From positions 1-6,681 of the forward strand of contig JAQCGA010000233.1 in assembly GCA_027619145.1 (NCBI GenBank): a stretch of 6,681 bases of DNA. The letters are read 5' to 3'. The notes under the pieces are model-generated. The model made no database searches. It was not told the DNA's origin and saw only the letters and a list, made by a program, of their open reading frames with translations. Shown here piece after piece: positions 1 through 6,681 of the stretch (its first letter is position 1; the number at the start of each line of letters is the position of its first letter). A program made the translations under genes and the position numbers. Source of the DNA: a bacterium (lineage in GTDB: Bacteria > Latescibacterota > UBA2968 > GCA-2709665).

Positions 1-242
1 TCGGGATTTTTGCCTTCAATGAGGTCCATGAGGCCTTCGAGTGCATCGCGGGTTTCGGTTTGGGTAAAGGCTTTTTCTACGGGGAGAAATCCTTGTTCGT
101 GGAAACGCTGTACGTCTGCATCCGTGATCGTATCGAAGCTTTCTACGCCTGTTGCAATTTCGTGGTATTCATAGAGTTCAGGAGAATACCCTCCGTCATC
201 TGCGTAGGCGTCGAAGCTGAGTCTTTCTTCGGTCTGGTTCAT
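1..242 (-). CDS. Phytanoyl-CoA dioxygenase (PhyH)-like protein, N-terminal part only
   Basis: The gene starts at an ATG (240-242) and runs off the left edge, leaving 80 codons. An AGAGGT ribosome site at 251-256 sits 8 bases upstream of the ATG and supports this start. After an acidic, tyrosine-rich leader of about 38 residues comes a stretch (about residues 39-78) with the pattern Asp-Ala-Asp-Val-x-x-Phe-x-x-x-Gly-Phe-Leu-x-Val-Glu-x-Ala-Phe. That is the usual opening of the PhyH family of Fe(II)/2-oxoglutarate-dependent oxygenases: a helix, then a strand carrying Gly-Phe/Tyr-Leu. Members hydroxylate varied small molecules in the cytoplasm. The iron-binding His-x-Asp...His triad would lie beyond the window, so activity cannot be judged and the substrate is unknown. 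It is probably the last visible member of a minus-strand gene cluster, 98 bases after the dehydratase gene. The 98-base gap shows no convincing promoter or terminator. The family call rests only on the N-terminal pattern. Confidence 0.65.
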   Translation of the reverse strand, partial: MNQTEERLSFDAYADDGGYSPELYEYHEIATGVESFDTITDADVQRFHEQGFLPVEKAFTQTETRDALEGLMDLIEGKNP

Positions 243-340
243 TGAATTCTACCTCTTCTATGGGAGAAGTGTGGCGAGAATGATGAATATAAAGCAAAGT
301 TAGAGCATTTTATGGGTGCGTGCAACGATTTTGTCTGGCG

Positions 341-1408
341 TTAGATGCGGTATTTTTCGAGTTTGGATTCGACTACATCTACGCCCAGGCCGGGGGCCAT
401 GGGTACGGTTAGTTGGCCATTTTCAAATTTGAAGGGGTCGGACAGGATGTCATCTGTAAGACCGTGGTAACAGGTGTCGTTGGGGCCGGAGAAGTTGGGA
501 TTGGAAGCGGCCATGTGTGTGACGGCGGCGGTTTTGAGGCCGAGGTCGTGAGAGCAGTGCATGAGGCAAGGTACATTCCAGGGGGCTGCGGCGTCCGTGA
601 CCTGACGCACGCGAAGAAGAGCGCCGCAAGACGGAGTGTCTGGCATGAGCATGTCTGCGGCGTTTCCGGACAGAAATGTGCGAACGTTCTCCAGAGATCC
701 GGCACCTCCGTTGATGAGGATCCCCATTTGGGTTTCATTGCGAATCTGGGCGAGGGTTTCGACGTTTGACGTATGGCAGGGATCTTCGAAGAAGCGGACG
801 CCGAGATCGGTCATTTTTTTCATGATGTTCAGGGTGTCTTCTTTGGGGTACCCTCCGTTGGCGTCTGGGCGGAAGACAATTTCAGGTGCGATCTCTTTTT
901 GTACGGCGGCGGCGATGTTCAGGTCCTGTTGGGGATCGATGCCAGCTTTGGTTTTGAGGAAACGAAAGCCCCAGCGGTCTATGTATGCACGAGCGGTTTC
1001 GGCGGATTGTGAAGGTTCTTTGAGGCCCATGCAGGCAGTGAAATCAATTTTTGTTCGGACGACGCCGCCCAGGAGACGACACAAGGGAAGGTTGGCGTGT
1101 TTGCCAATGAGATCCCAGAGGGCCATTTCGATGCCGGACATGGGCCCTCGGGCAATGCCTGCTTTTTCCATGCGGGTAATGGCGGTTTCGATGTCTGCGG
1201 CGTGGTGGCCAGACAGAACAGGCGTGGGATCGGTTTCAAACTGACCGATGCCTTCGCCCCAGCCAACGAGGCCGCTGTCGGTTTCAACTTTGACAATGAG
1301 GGCGGTAGCCCCCAGGGTTCCTTCACCGCCTTTGCGGCCAATATAAGGGCCTACGGGTGGGGCGTAGGGGATGAAGACGGAGGTGGCGGTGATGCGCTGG
1401 ATGTGCAT
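341..1408 (-). CDS. Enolase-superfamily dehydratase with glucarate-dehydratase-like active site (355 aa)
   Basis: Complete gene with an ATG start and an AAGAGG ribosome site (1414-1419) 5 bases upstream. The N-terminal capping domain covers about residues 1-120 (Gly-Trp-Gly-Glu-Gly at 49-53, Trp-Asp near 98), followed by the TIM barrel. Visible active-site residues are the Lys-x-Lys pair K152/K154, Asp182 in an Asp-Ala-Asn-Gly motif, Glu208 in Glu-Asp-Pro-Cys, Asn233 in Ile-Asn-Gly-Gly, Asp257 in Met-Pro-Asp, and His284 in Met-His-Cys-Ser-His. This set matches E. coli glucarate dehydratase by my recollection of its K205/K207, D235, E266, N289, D313 and H339, and the spacing from the His to a later Thr-His is identical. 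Such enzymes use Mg2+ to remove a proton beside a carboxylate and eliminate water from acid sugars. The protein is much shorter than true glucarate dehydratase (about 446 aa) and overall resembles generic mandelate-racemase/muconate-lactonizing proteins, so the substrate is unknown; an aldarate or other hydroxy acid is inferred. It lies 83 bases after the sulfatase gene on the same strand. Confidence 0.88.
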   Translation of the reverse strand: MHIQRITATSVFIPYAPPVGPYIGRKGGEGTLGATALIVKVETDSGLVGWGEGIGQFETDPTPVLSGHHAADIETAITRMEKAGIARGPMSGIEMALWDLIGKHANLPLCRLLGGVVRTKIDFTACMGLKEPSQSAETARAYIDRWGFRFLKTKAGIDPQQDLNIAAAVQKEIAPEIVFRPDANGGYPKEDTLNIMKKMTDLGVRFFEDPCHTSNVETLAQIRNETQMGILINGGAGSLENVRTFLSGNAADMLMPDTPSCGALLRVRQVTDAAAPWNVPCLMHCSHDLGLKTAAVTHMAASNPNFSGPNDTCYHGLTDDILSDPFKFENGQLTVPMAPGLGVDVVESKLEKYRI

Positions 1409-1450
1409 GGGGCCCTCTTCTTATGTAGAAAAGCTAAAGACAGAGTGTCG

Positions 1451-1474
1451 CGCAAAGGCGCAAAGACGCAAAGG
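1451..1474. repeat. Three tandem 8-base units CGCAAAG(G/A) between two genes
   Basis: Three head-to-tail copies of CGCAAAGG, CGCAAAGA and CGCAAAGG lie in the 83-base gap between the sulfatase and dehydratase genes. The units differ only at the last base. The gap shows neither a clear promoter nor an intrinsic terminator. I recall similar runs in intergenic DNA of many environmental bacteria, but their role is unknown. Confidence 0.7.
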
Positions 1475-1491
1475 GTACGTCAAAGGTGGTG

Positions 1492-3039
1492 TTATTTCGG
1501 GAAGTCGTCGAAGTCCCGGGCGGGATTATCGGTGACGGTTTGGGGTTGATAGAGTGGGGCGTCGGCTTCTACGAGATGGCCGTTGCCGAGGAGGATCTGG
1601 TTGGGGGTTTTGGGGGTGACGCGTTTGGGGTATTTTTTCTGGAGTTCCTCGGTTTCGCGTTTGCGGGCTTGTTCGGTTTTATCGAAATCGAAGTTGCGCA
1701 GGGCTTCGGTGCGGAGGGTTTCGAGTTCGGTGGCGACTTCGCCTGTGGCGCGGTTGGCCAGGTTGTGTTGTTCATCCGGATCTTCTTGCAGATCGAAGGC
1801 GAGGTCTTCGCAGCCTCGGAAGGCGACGTATTTGAAGCGGTCGGAGCGGATCATGCGGAATTCGGTGCCTTCACCCCAGCGGGGGGTGAGAGATTCGGTG
1901 ATGACACCTGGACGTTGTGTGAGGGCCGGACAGGGTTTATTGTGGATGGCAGGTGAGAGATCGATGCCGTCCAGGCCTTCGGGTGGAGGAGTACTGGTGA
2001 GACCACACAAGGTGGGGAAGACGTCGGCCAGGCTGATGGGTGTGGTGATTTGTGAGGGCGATAGATCTCCGCTTCGGTGTTGTGGAAGGGAGACGATGAA
2101 CGGGACGCGTGCAGCGGCTTCGTGCCAGGTGTTTTTCCACCAGAGGCCGTGTTCACCGGCGATTTCTCCATGATCTGAGGCGTAGATGACGATGGTGTTG
2201 TCGAGGAGGCCGTCCCATTCCAGGATGGAGAGGAAGTCGCCTATGGTTTCGTCCAGGTAGTCCACGCAGGCAAAGTAAGCTGCGCGGGCTTTCATCATTT
2301 CGACGTGATCGATTTCGTTGGTGCGGAAGCCTTTGATTGCGCCCAGGGTCATGGGGTGGTTGATCGTGTCTCCGGTGCGGCCAATGCGTGGAGGGGTGAC
2401 GCCTTTGGGGTGATATCGTTCGAAGAAGCGCCGGGGGGCGGTGAGGGGGAAGTGCGGGCGACTGAAGGAGGCGTAGAGGAGCCAGGGGCGGTCCGGAGCG
2501 CGGTGCCGGTGTTCGCGGAGATAGGCGATGGACTCGCGTACGACCATTTGTTCCTGGAGGCAGGATTCGGGAATCTGGCTGATGCCGGCGTCCCGGGTGC
2601 GGGCGCGCATAGGATCGCTGGTTGTTTTTTCGAGGGGGTCTTCCTGGTGACTGCAGGGGCCGCCGAAGTCACCGTAGGGCCGGGCACCAAAACCGGCGTG
2701 TTGAAGGGCACCGCCCAGGTGCATTTTACCAATGGTAACGGTGTCGTATCCGTGTGCGCCCAGGTGAGAAGCGAATGTGGGTAGTTCAGGGTTTAATACG
2801 GAGTTGTTGCCCCATGCGCCGCAGCGGTGGGAATGCCTGCCCGCGAGCATGGAAATGCGGCTGGGGGTACAGAGCGGCATCTGGCAGTATGCAGTGCTGA
2901 AGTGTGCGCCGTTTCGGGTCAGGCGGTCCAGATTCGGTGTGCGACAGGGTTCACCACCGTGTTCGGGTTCCCGGGCAGAGAGGAAGCGGTGGCTGTGTTC
3001 GTCGCTGAGGAGGAAGAGGATGTTTGGGCGGTTGGGCAT
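1492..3039 (-). CDS. Type I (formylglycine-dependent) sulfatase, choline-sulfatase/arylsulfatase-like
   Basis: Complete 515-residue enzyme of the alkaline-phosphatase fold that hydrolyses sulfate esters to an alcohol and sulfate. The catalytic Cys57 lies in Cys-Thr-Pro-Ser-Arg (57-61), the C-x-P-x-R signature whose cysteine a formylglycine-generating enzyme must oxidise; no such maturase is in this window. Other expected residues are present: Asp13 (and Glu14) in Ser-Asp-Glu-His for metal, Lys105 and His107 in Gly-Lys-Met-His, His196 in Pro-His-Phe-Pro, Asp289-His290 in Ser-Asp-His-Gly-Glu, and Lys302 in Trp-Trp-Lys-Asn. The N-terminus begins directly with the first core strand and has no signal peptide, so the enzyme is probably cytoplasmic and acts on an imported small sulfate ester. 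The Ser-Asp-Glu-His start, the His-Gly-Leu-Trp-Trp-Lys block and the charged helical C-terminal tail (about 435-475) recall choline-sulfatase-like enzymes, but the substrate cannot be read from the sequence. The ATG is preceded by a modest GGGGGT ribosome site. It follows the RidA-like gene after 96 bases. Confidence 0.93.
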   Translation of the reverse strand: MPNRPNILFLLSDEHSHRFLSAREPEHGGEPCRTPNLDRLTRNGAHFSTAYCQMPLCTPSRISMLAGRHSHRCGAWGNNSVLNPELPTFASHLGAHGYDTVTIGKMHLGGALQHAGFGARPYGDFGGPCSHQEDPLEKTTSDPMRARTRDAGISQIPESCLQEQMVVRESIAYLREHRHRAPDRPWLLYASFSRPHFPLTAPRRFFERYHPKGVTPPRIGRTGDTINHPMTLGAIKGFRTNEIDHVEMMKARAAYFACVDYLDETIGDFLSILEWDGLLDNTIVIYASDHGEIAGEHGLWWKNTWHEAAARVPFIVSLPQHRSGDLSPSQITTPISLADVFPTLCGLTSTPPPEGLDGIDLSPAIHNKPCPALTQRPGVITESLTPRWGEGTEFRMIRSDRFKYVAFRGCEDLAFDLQEDPDEQHNLANRATGEVATELETLRTEALRNFDFDKTEQARKRETEELQKKYPKRVTPKTPNQILLGNGHLVEADAPLYQPQTVTDNPARDFDDFPK

Positions 3040-3110
3040 GGAGACCCCCAGAAGCCGAGTGGGTAAGCGACATACAGATCGGCTGGTTCAGGAATTATCA
3101 TTGGCCGTAG

Positions 3111-3130
3111 GGGCGGGGCATGCCCCGCCC
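3111..3130. repeat. Perfect 20-base GC-rich palindrome (REP-like)
   Basis: The sequence GGGCGGGGCA followed by TGCCCCGCCC is its own exact reverse complement. It lies 5 bases beyond the stop codon of the RidA-like gene, between it and the sulfatase gene, so it would form a strong hairpin in the transcript. No run of U follows it on the minus strand, so it is not a standard intrinsic terminator. It may protect the upstream mRNA end or lower downstream expression. The flank CGTAGGGGC (3106-3114) recurs at the right edge of the window, which suggests a dispersed repeat family. Confidence 0.75.
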
Positions 3131-3135
3131 TGTAC

Positions 3136-3648
3136 TCAGGAGCGCTGGTAGAGTGCGGTGCCGTAGAATTCGTAGGATGCGGCGCGGTCTGGTACGTCCA
3201 CAACGTGTACGGTGAAGCGGGCGGGTACACCGTGTTCGGGCAGGTTGTCGCGGAAGAAGCCGCTATAGGCTCGGGAATACGCGGTGCGCAAACGTTCGAG
3301 TTCGGCGGCGTAGCCTTCCGGGTCTACGGCCGGGTTTGGAGATTTGGGGCGGCAACCGAAGGCGTGGATTTCGATGAAGTCTATGTCTTTGAGCGAATCG
3401 CAGATGTTGGCGTCCTGGAGCCATTTTTCCCAGCTTCGCAGGACGAGAGGGATTTCGCGATCCGGGTCCATGGTGACGAGTTCTTTGTGGCCGAGTACGT
3501 TCTGGGCGGAGTACCCGCCGGTGAGGCCAGAGAAATAGATTTTGAGGTCGCCGTCCGGTTGTTCTTCGGTGACCAGGGCGGAGAGGGTGGGATGATCTCC
3601 GTTGTAATAGTAAGTGAGTTTGCCGCGTTTTTTGATGTTGAAGGCCAT
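3136..3648 (-). CDS. Small protein of probable RidA (YjgF/YER057c/UK114)-like fold
   Basis: Complete 170-residue protein with a strong AAGGAG ribosome site (3657-3662) 8 bases before the ATG. No signal peptide or membrane segment is visible. The order of elements fits a divergent RidA domain: a strand with Tyr-Phe-Ser-Gly at 38-41 (RidA proteins have Ser-Gly-Gln there), a helix with Val-Leu-Arg-Ser-Trp-Glu-Lys-Trp-Leu (69-77), a strand with Asp-Phe-Ile-Glu-Ile-His-Ala-Phe (90-97), a helix ending in Phe-Phe (about 115-132), then Pro-Ala-Arg-Phe-Thr-Val (142-147) and Val-Pro...Tyr-Glu near the end. Arg144 and Glu160 fall close to the Arg105 and Glu120 of E. coli RidA, with one extra residue between them. 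RidA proteins hydrolyse reactive enamine/imine intermediates to keto acids, and many relatives have other roles in catabolic operons. It is longer than RidA (about 128 aa), with extra residues at the N-terminus and around 98-112. It is the first gene of the minus-strand cluster. If the fold call is wrong, it is simply an unknown protein. Confidence 0.5.
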   Translation of the reverse strand: MAFNIKKRGKLTYYYNGDHPTLSALVTEEQPDGDLKIYFSGLTGGYSAQNVLGHKELVTMDPDREIPLVLRSWEKWLQDANICDSLKDIDFIEIHAFGCRPKSPNPAVDPEGYAAELERLRTAYSRAYSGFFRDNLPEHGVPARFTVHVVDVPDRAASYEFYGTALYQRS

Positions 3649-3690
3649 GATGGAATCTCCTTATTCGAAAAACGAGTCAGAAACGGGATC

Positions 3691-3740
3691 ACGAAAGGAC
3701 ACGAAAGGGTACGAAGGGACACGAAAGAAAACGAGAGGAT
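3691..3740. repeat. Five tandem 10-base repeats, consensus ACGAAAGGAC
   Basis: Five consecutive 10-base units (ACGAAAGGAC, ACGAAAGGGT, ACGAAGGGAC, ACGAAAGAAA, ACGAGAGGAT) run in perfect register with no indels. Weaker matches continue on both sides. They lie 43-92 bases upstream of the RidA-like start codon, inside its predicted 5' leader. The period is near one turn of DNA. In the minus-strand transcript they give a pyrimidine-rich run with repeated CUUUCGU. The function is unknown. Confidence 0.8.
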
Positions 3741-3799
3741 ACTAAATCTGGCACTGCCCTTTCGTTTGATCAATGAAGTTATTGCTTGATATTTCTACC

Positions 3800-3829
3800 A
3801 ATGTAACCGCACGTGTTAAGGTGGGTCAA
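3800..3829 (-). promoter_or_regulatory. Candidate sigma-70-type promoter for the RidA-like/sulfatase/dehydratase cluster
   Basis: Reading the minus strand, TTGACC (3824-3829) and TACATT (3800-3805) are separated by 18 bases; the alternative -10 TTACAT gives 17. The match is five of six at -35 and four of six at -10. Transcription would start near 3793, leaving a leader of about 145 bases that contains the 10-base repeats. It is the best promoter-like pair upstream of the minus-strand cluster. Confidence 0.45.
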
Positions 3830-3928
3830 CAAAAAACGAGGTCCGTTGTTGACAGGATGGGGTGACGGGGGTGTGTTTTTGTCAGTTGCTCACAGGGAGC
3901 CTCCGATCCTTCGTGACCGTGGTCTCTC

Positions 3929-3987
3929 GGCCCCTCTCCTGCAATGCGGGAGAGGGGTGCCCGGCTTTGCCGGGCGGGGTGAGGGCC
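3929..3987. repeat. Double-hairpin dispersed repeat element
   Basis: Hairpin one pairs CCCCTCTCC (3931-3939) with GGAGAGGGG (3949-3957), extended by T-G, G-C and C-G pairs to a 12-pair stem with a 3-base loop. Hairpin two pairs GCCCGGC (3959-3965) with GCCGGGC (3969-3975) around TTT. The outer GGCCC (3929-3933) and GGGCC (3983-3987) are also complementary. The pattern of a CCCCTCTCC hairpin followed by GGGGTGAGGGCC resembles a hairpin repeat I recall from intergenic DNA of many unrelated bacteria. It ends 12 bases before the ilvC terminator begins. Confidence 0.65.
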
Positions 3988-3999
3988 TGATTGATATAC

Positions 4000-4036
4000 A
4001 AAAAGCCTGCCGGTAAATATACCGGCAGGCTTTTTT
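4000..4036 (-). terminator. Intrinsic (rho-independent) terminator of ilvC
   Basis: GCCTGCCGGTA (4005-4015) pairs perfectly with TACCGGCAGGC (4020-4030) around a 4-base loop. A-tract 4000-4004 and T-tract 4031-4036 flank the stem, so it can stop transcription in both directions. On the minus strand it begins 17 bases after the ilvC stop codon and ends in five U residues. It isolates ilvC from the left-hand gene cluster. Confidence 0.92.
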
Positions 4037-4053
4037 ATTTGTTTCGATCTGCG

Positions 4054-5751
<1,698 letters not shown>

Positions 5752-5753
5752 CT

Positions 5754-6632
5754 ATGGATTTTCGAGATTTGAAATTATTTATTCATCTGGCAGATACGTT
5801 GCATTTTGGGCAGACGAGCCGGGCAGGCCATGTGAGTCCTTCTACGCTGAGTCGGGTGGTTCAGCGGTTGGAAGAAGAGGCGGGCTGTACGTTGTTTGAG
5901 CGGGATCGGCGGCATGTGCGGTTAACGGTGGCTGGAGGGCGGTTTCGGGTGTATGCGGCTGAGGCGTTGACCAACTGGCAACGGATGAAAGCGGATCTTG
6001 AGCAGGGTGCGGAGACGTTGCGTGGGGAGATCAGTTTGTATTGTTCGGTGACAGCAAGTTATAGTATTTTGCCGGATATTCTGACGGCATTCCGGCCCCG
6101 GCACCCGGAGGTGCAGATCAAGTTGATTACGGGGGATGCTGCATCTGCGCTGGATCGGGTGCAGGATGGTTCGGTGGATATTACGGTGGCGGCGCTGCCG
6201 GAACGGATTCCGGGAAATCTGGAGAGCCGTGTGGTGACGCATACGCCATTGCTGTTTATTGGGCCATCCAGGGAAGGACCGGTGAAGGAGCAGTTGCAGG
6301 GGCGGGTTGATTGGGGAGAAGTGCCCATGATTTTTCCGGAGTCTGGACTGATTCGGACGCATCTGCGAGATTGGTTTCGAAAGAAGAAGGTACGGCCTCA
6401 GGTGTATGGGAGGGTGTCTGGACACGAGGCGATTATTTCGATGGTGAGCCTGGGGTTTGGCGTGGGGGTGATTCCAGAGCTGGTGTTGGAGAAGAGTATG
6501 ATTAAGACGGATGTTCAGGTGCTGGATGTGCGGCCTGCGTTGCCCGATTTTTGTGTGGGGTTCTGCGCGAAGAAACATATGTTGCAGTCCCCGGTGATTC
6601 GGGCGTTCTGGCATACGCTGGACGACGTTTAA
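5754..6632 (+). CDS. ilvY: LysR-type transcriptional activator IlvY
   Basis: Complete 292-residue LysR-family regulator. The N-terminal winged helix-turn-helix spans about residues 4-62, with the recognition region His-Val-Ser-Pro-Ser-Thr-Leu-Ser-Arg (26-34) and Arg-Leu-Glu-Glu-Glu (38-42). A linker helix (about 63-90) and the periplasmic-binding-protein-like effector domain (about 91-290) follow. Stretches shared with E. coli IlvY as I recall it include Cys-Ser-Val-Thr-Ala-x-Tyr-Ser (97-104), Ile-Lys-Leu-x-Thr-Gly-Asp-Ala-Ala (122-130), Gly-His-Glu-Ala (223-226) and Leu-Pro/Ile-Pro-Glu-x-Val-Leu-Glu (near 240-246). In E. coli, IlvY activates ilvC when acetolactate or acetohydroxybutyrate is bound. 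The divergent gene here is indeed ilvC, so the same role is very likely. The ATG follows GAGAAGG by only 2 bases, a short spacing that suggests modest translation. No terminator is visible in the 49 bases after the stop codon. Confidence 0.93.
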   Translation: MDFRDLKLFIHLADTLHFGQTSRAGHVSPSTLSRVVQRLEEEAGCTLFERDRRHVRLTVAGGRFRVYAAEALTNWQRMKADLEQGAETLRGEISLYCSVTASYSILPDILTAFRPRHPEVQIKLITGDAASALDRVQDGSVDITVAALPERIPGNLESRVVTHTPLLFIGPSREGPVKEQLQGRVDWGEVPMIFPESGLIRTHLRDWFRKKKVRPQVYGRVSGHEAIISMVSLGFGVGVIPELVLEKSMIKTDVQVLDVRPALPDFCVGFCAKKHMLQSPVIRAFWHTLDDV

Positions 6633-6668
6633 TCACGAAGGGTGAAGCGGTGGTGATGTCAGGTTTTT

Positions 6669-6681
6669 CGTAGGGGCAGGC
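6669..6681. repeat. Edge-truncated copy of the CGTAGGGGC repeat
   Basis: CGTAGGGGC at 6669-6677 repeats exactly the left flank of the palindrome at 3106-3114 and continues as AGGC until the window ends. It may be the left arm of another member of the same dispersed family; the right arm is out of view. Confidence 0.4.

Noticed and set aside
3111..3130. Intrinsic terminator after the RidA-like gene
   Set aside because: The palindrome is strong but no U-tract follows it on the minus strand, so transcription may continue into the sulfatase gene.
3691..3740. CRISPR array
   Set aside because: The units are directly adjacent 10-mers without spacers, unlike CRISPR repeats of about 23-47 bases separated by unique spacers.
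3205..3789. Plus-strand open frame opposite the RidA-like gene
   Set aside because: The minus-strand frame has a strong ribosome site and a recognisable fold pattern; the plus-strand product has biased composition, and its 3' end is made of translated intergenic repeats.
3847..3852. Perfect TTGACA on the plus strand as a rightward promoter
   Set aside because: The sequence 16-18 bases downstream is G-rich with no -10-like box, and no plus-strand gene follows.
3813..4016. Small plus-strand open frame of 67 codons in the intergenic region
   Set aside because: It runs through the double-hairpin repeat and into the terminator, and shows no protein motif.

Overview
This 6,681-base window looks like chromosomal DNA from a moderately GC-rich, free-living or host-associated bacterium. 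It holds five complete genes and one gene cut by the left edge. No tRNA, rRNA, CRISPR array, integrase or transposase is visible. The left-hand genes (a sulfatase, an enolase-superfamily acid dehydratase and a phytanoyl-CoA-dioxygenase-like protein), with several dispersed hairpin repeats, recall uncultured degraders such as Planctomycetota, Lentisphaerota, Poribacteria or Latescibacterota. That taxonomic guess is inference only.

Left half (1-3648, all on the minus strand, read right to left): a RidA-like small protein (3136-3648), a type I sulfatase (1492-3039), a glucarate-dehydratase-like enolase-superfamily enzyme (341-1408) and the N-terminus of a PhyH-like oxygenase (1-242). The gaps are 96, 83 and 98 bases, and the only good promoter candidate lies upstream of the first gene, so they may be one catabolic transcription unit. 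A plausible reading is that the sulfatase removes sulfate from an organic sulfate ester, the dehydratase processes a sugar acid or similar hydroxy acid, the RidA-like protein may clear reactive enamine/imine intermediates, and the oxygenase hydroxylates a substrate.

Middle (3649-4053): about 400 non-coding bases. They hold a run of five 10-base repeats in the leader of the RidA-like gene, a candidate promoter, a double-hairpin dispersed repeat and a strong intrinsic terminator for ilvC.

Right half (4054-6632): ilvC (ketol-acid reductoisomerase, minus strand) and ilvY (LysR-type activator, plus strand) are divergent, the same arrangement as in Escherichia coli. The reductoisomerase, however, is clearly of the plant (chloroplast) sequence type and not the E. 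coli type. The intergenic region has back-to-back promoters whose -35 boxes overlap, and two TTGCA-centred candidate IlvY operators 32 bases apart. Acetolactate-responsive activation of ilvC by IlvY is therefore expected here too.

The observations most worth following are the plant-type KARI under an IlvY-type switch, the Asn in place of Asp/Glu as third metal ligand in the short dehydratase, and the small intergenic repeats. I see no clear sign of an entirely new kind of system.
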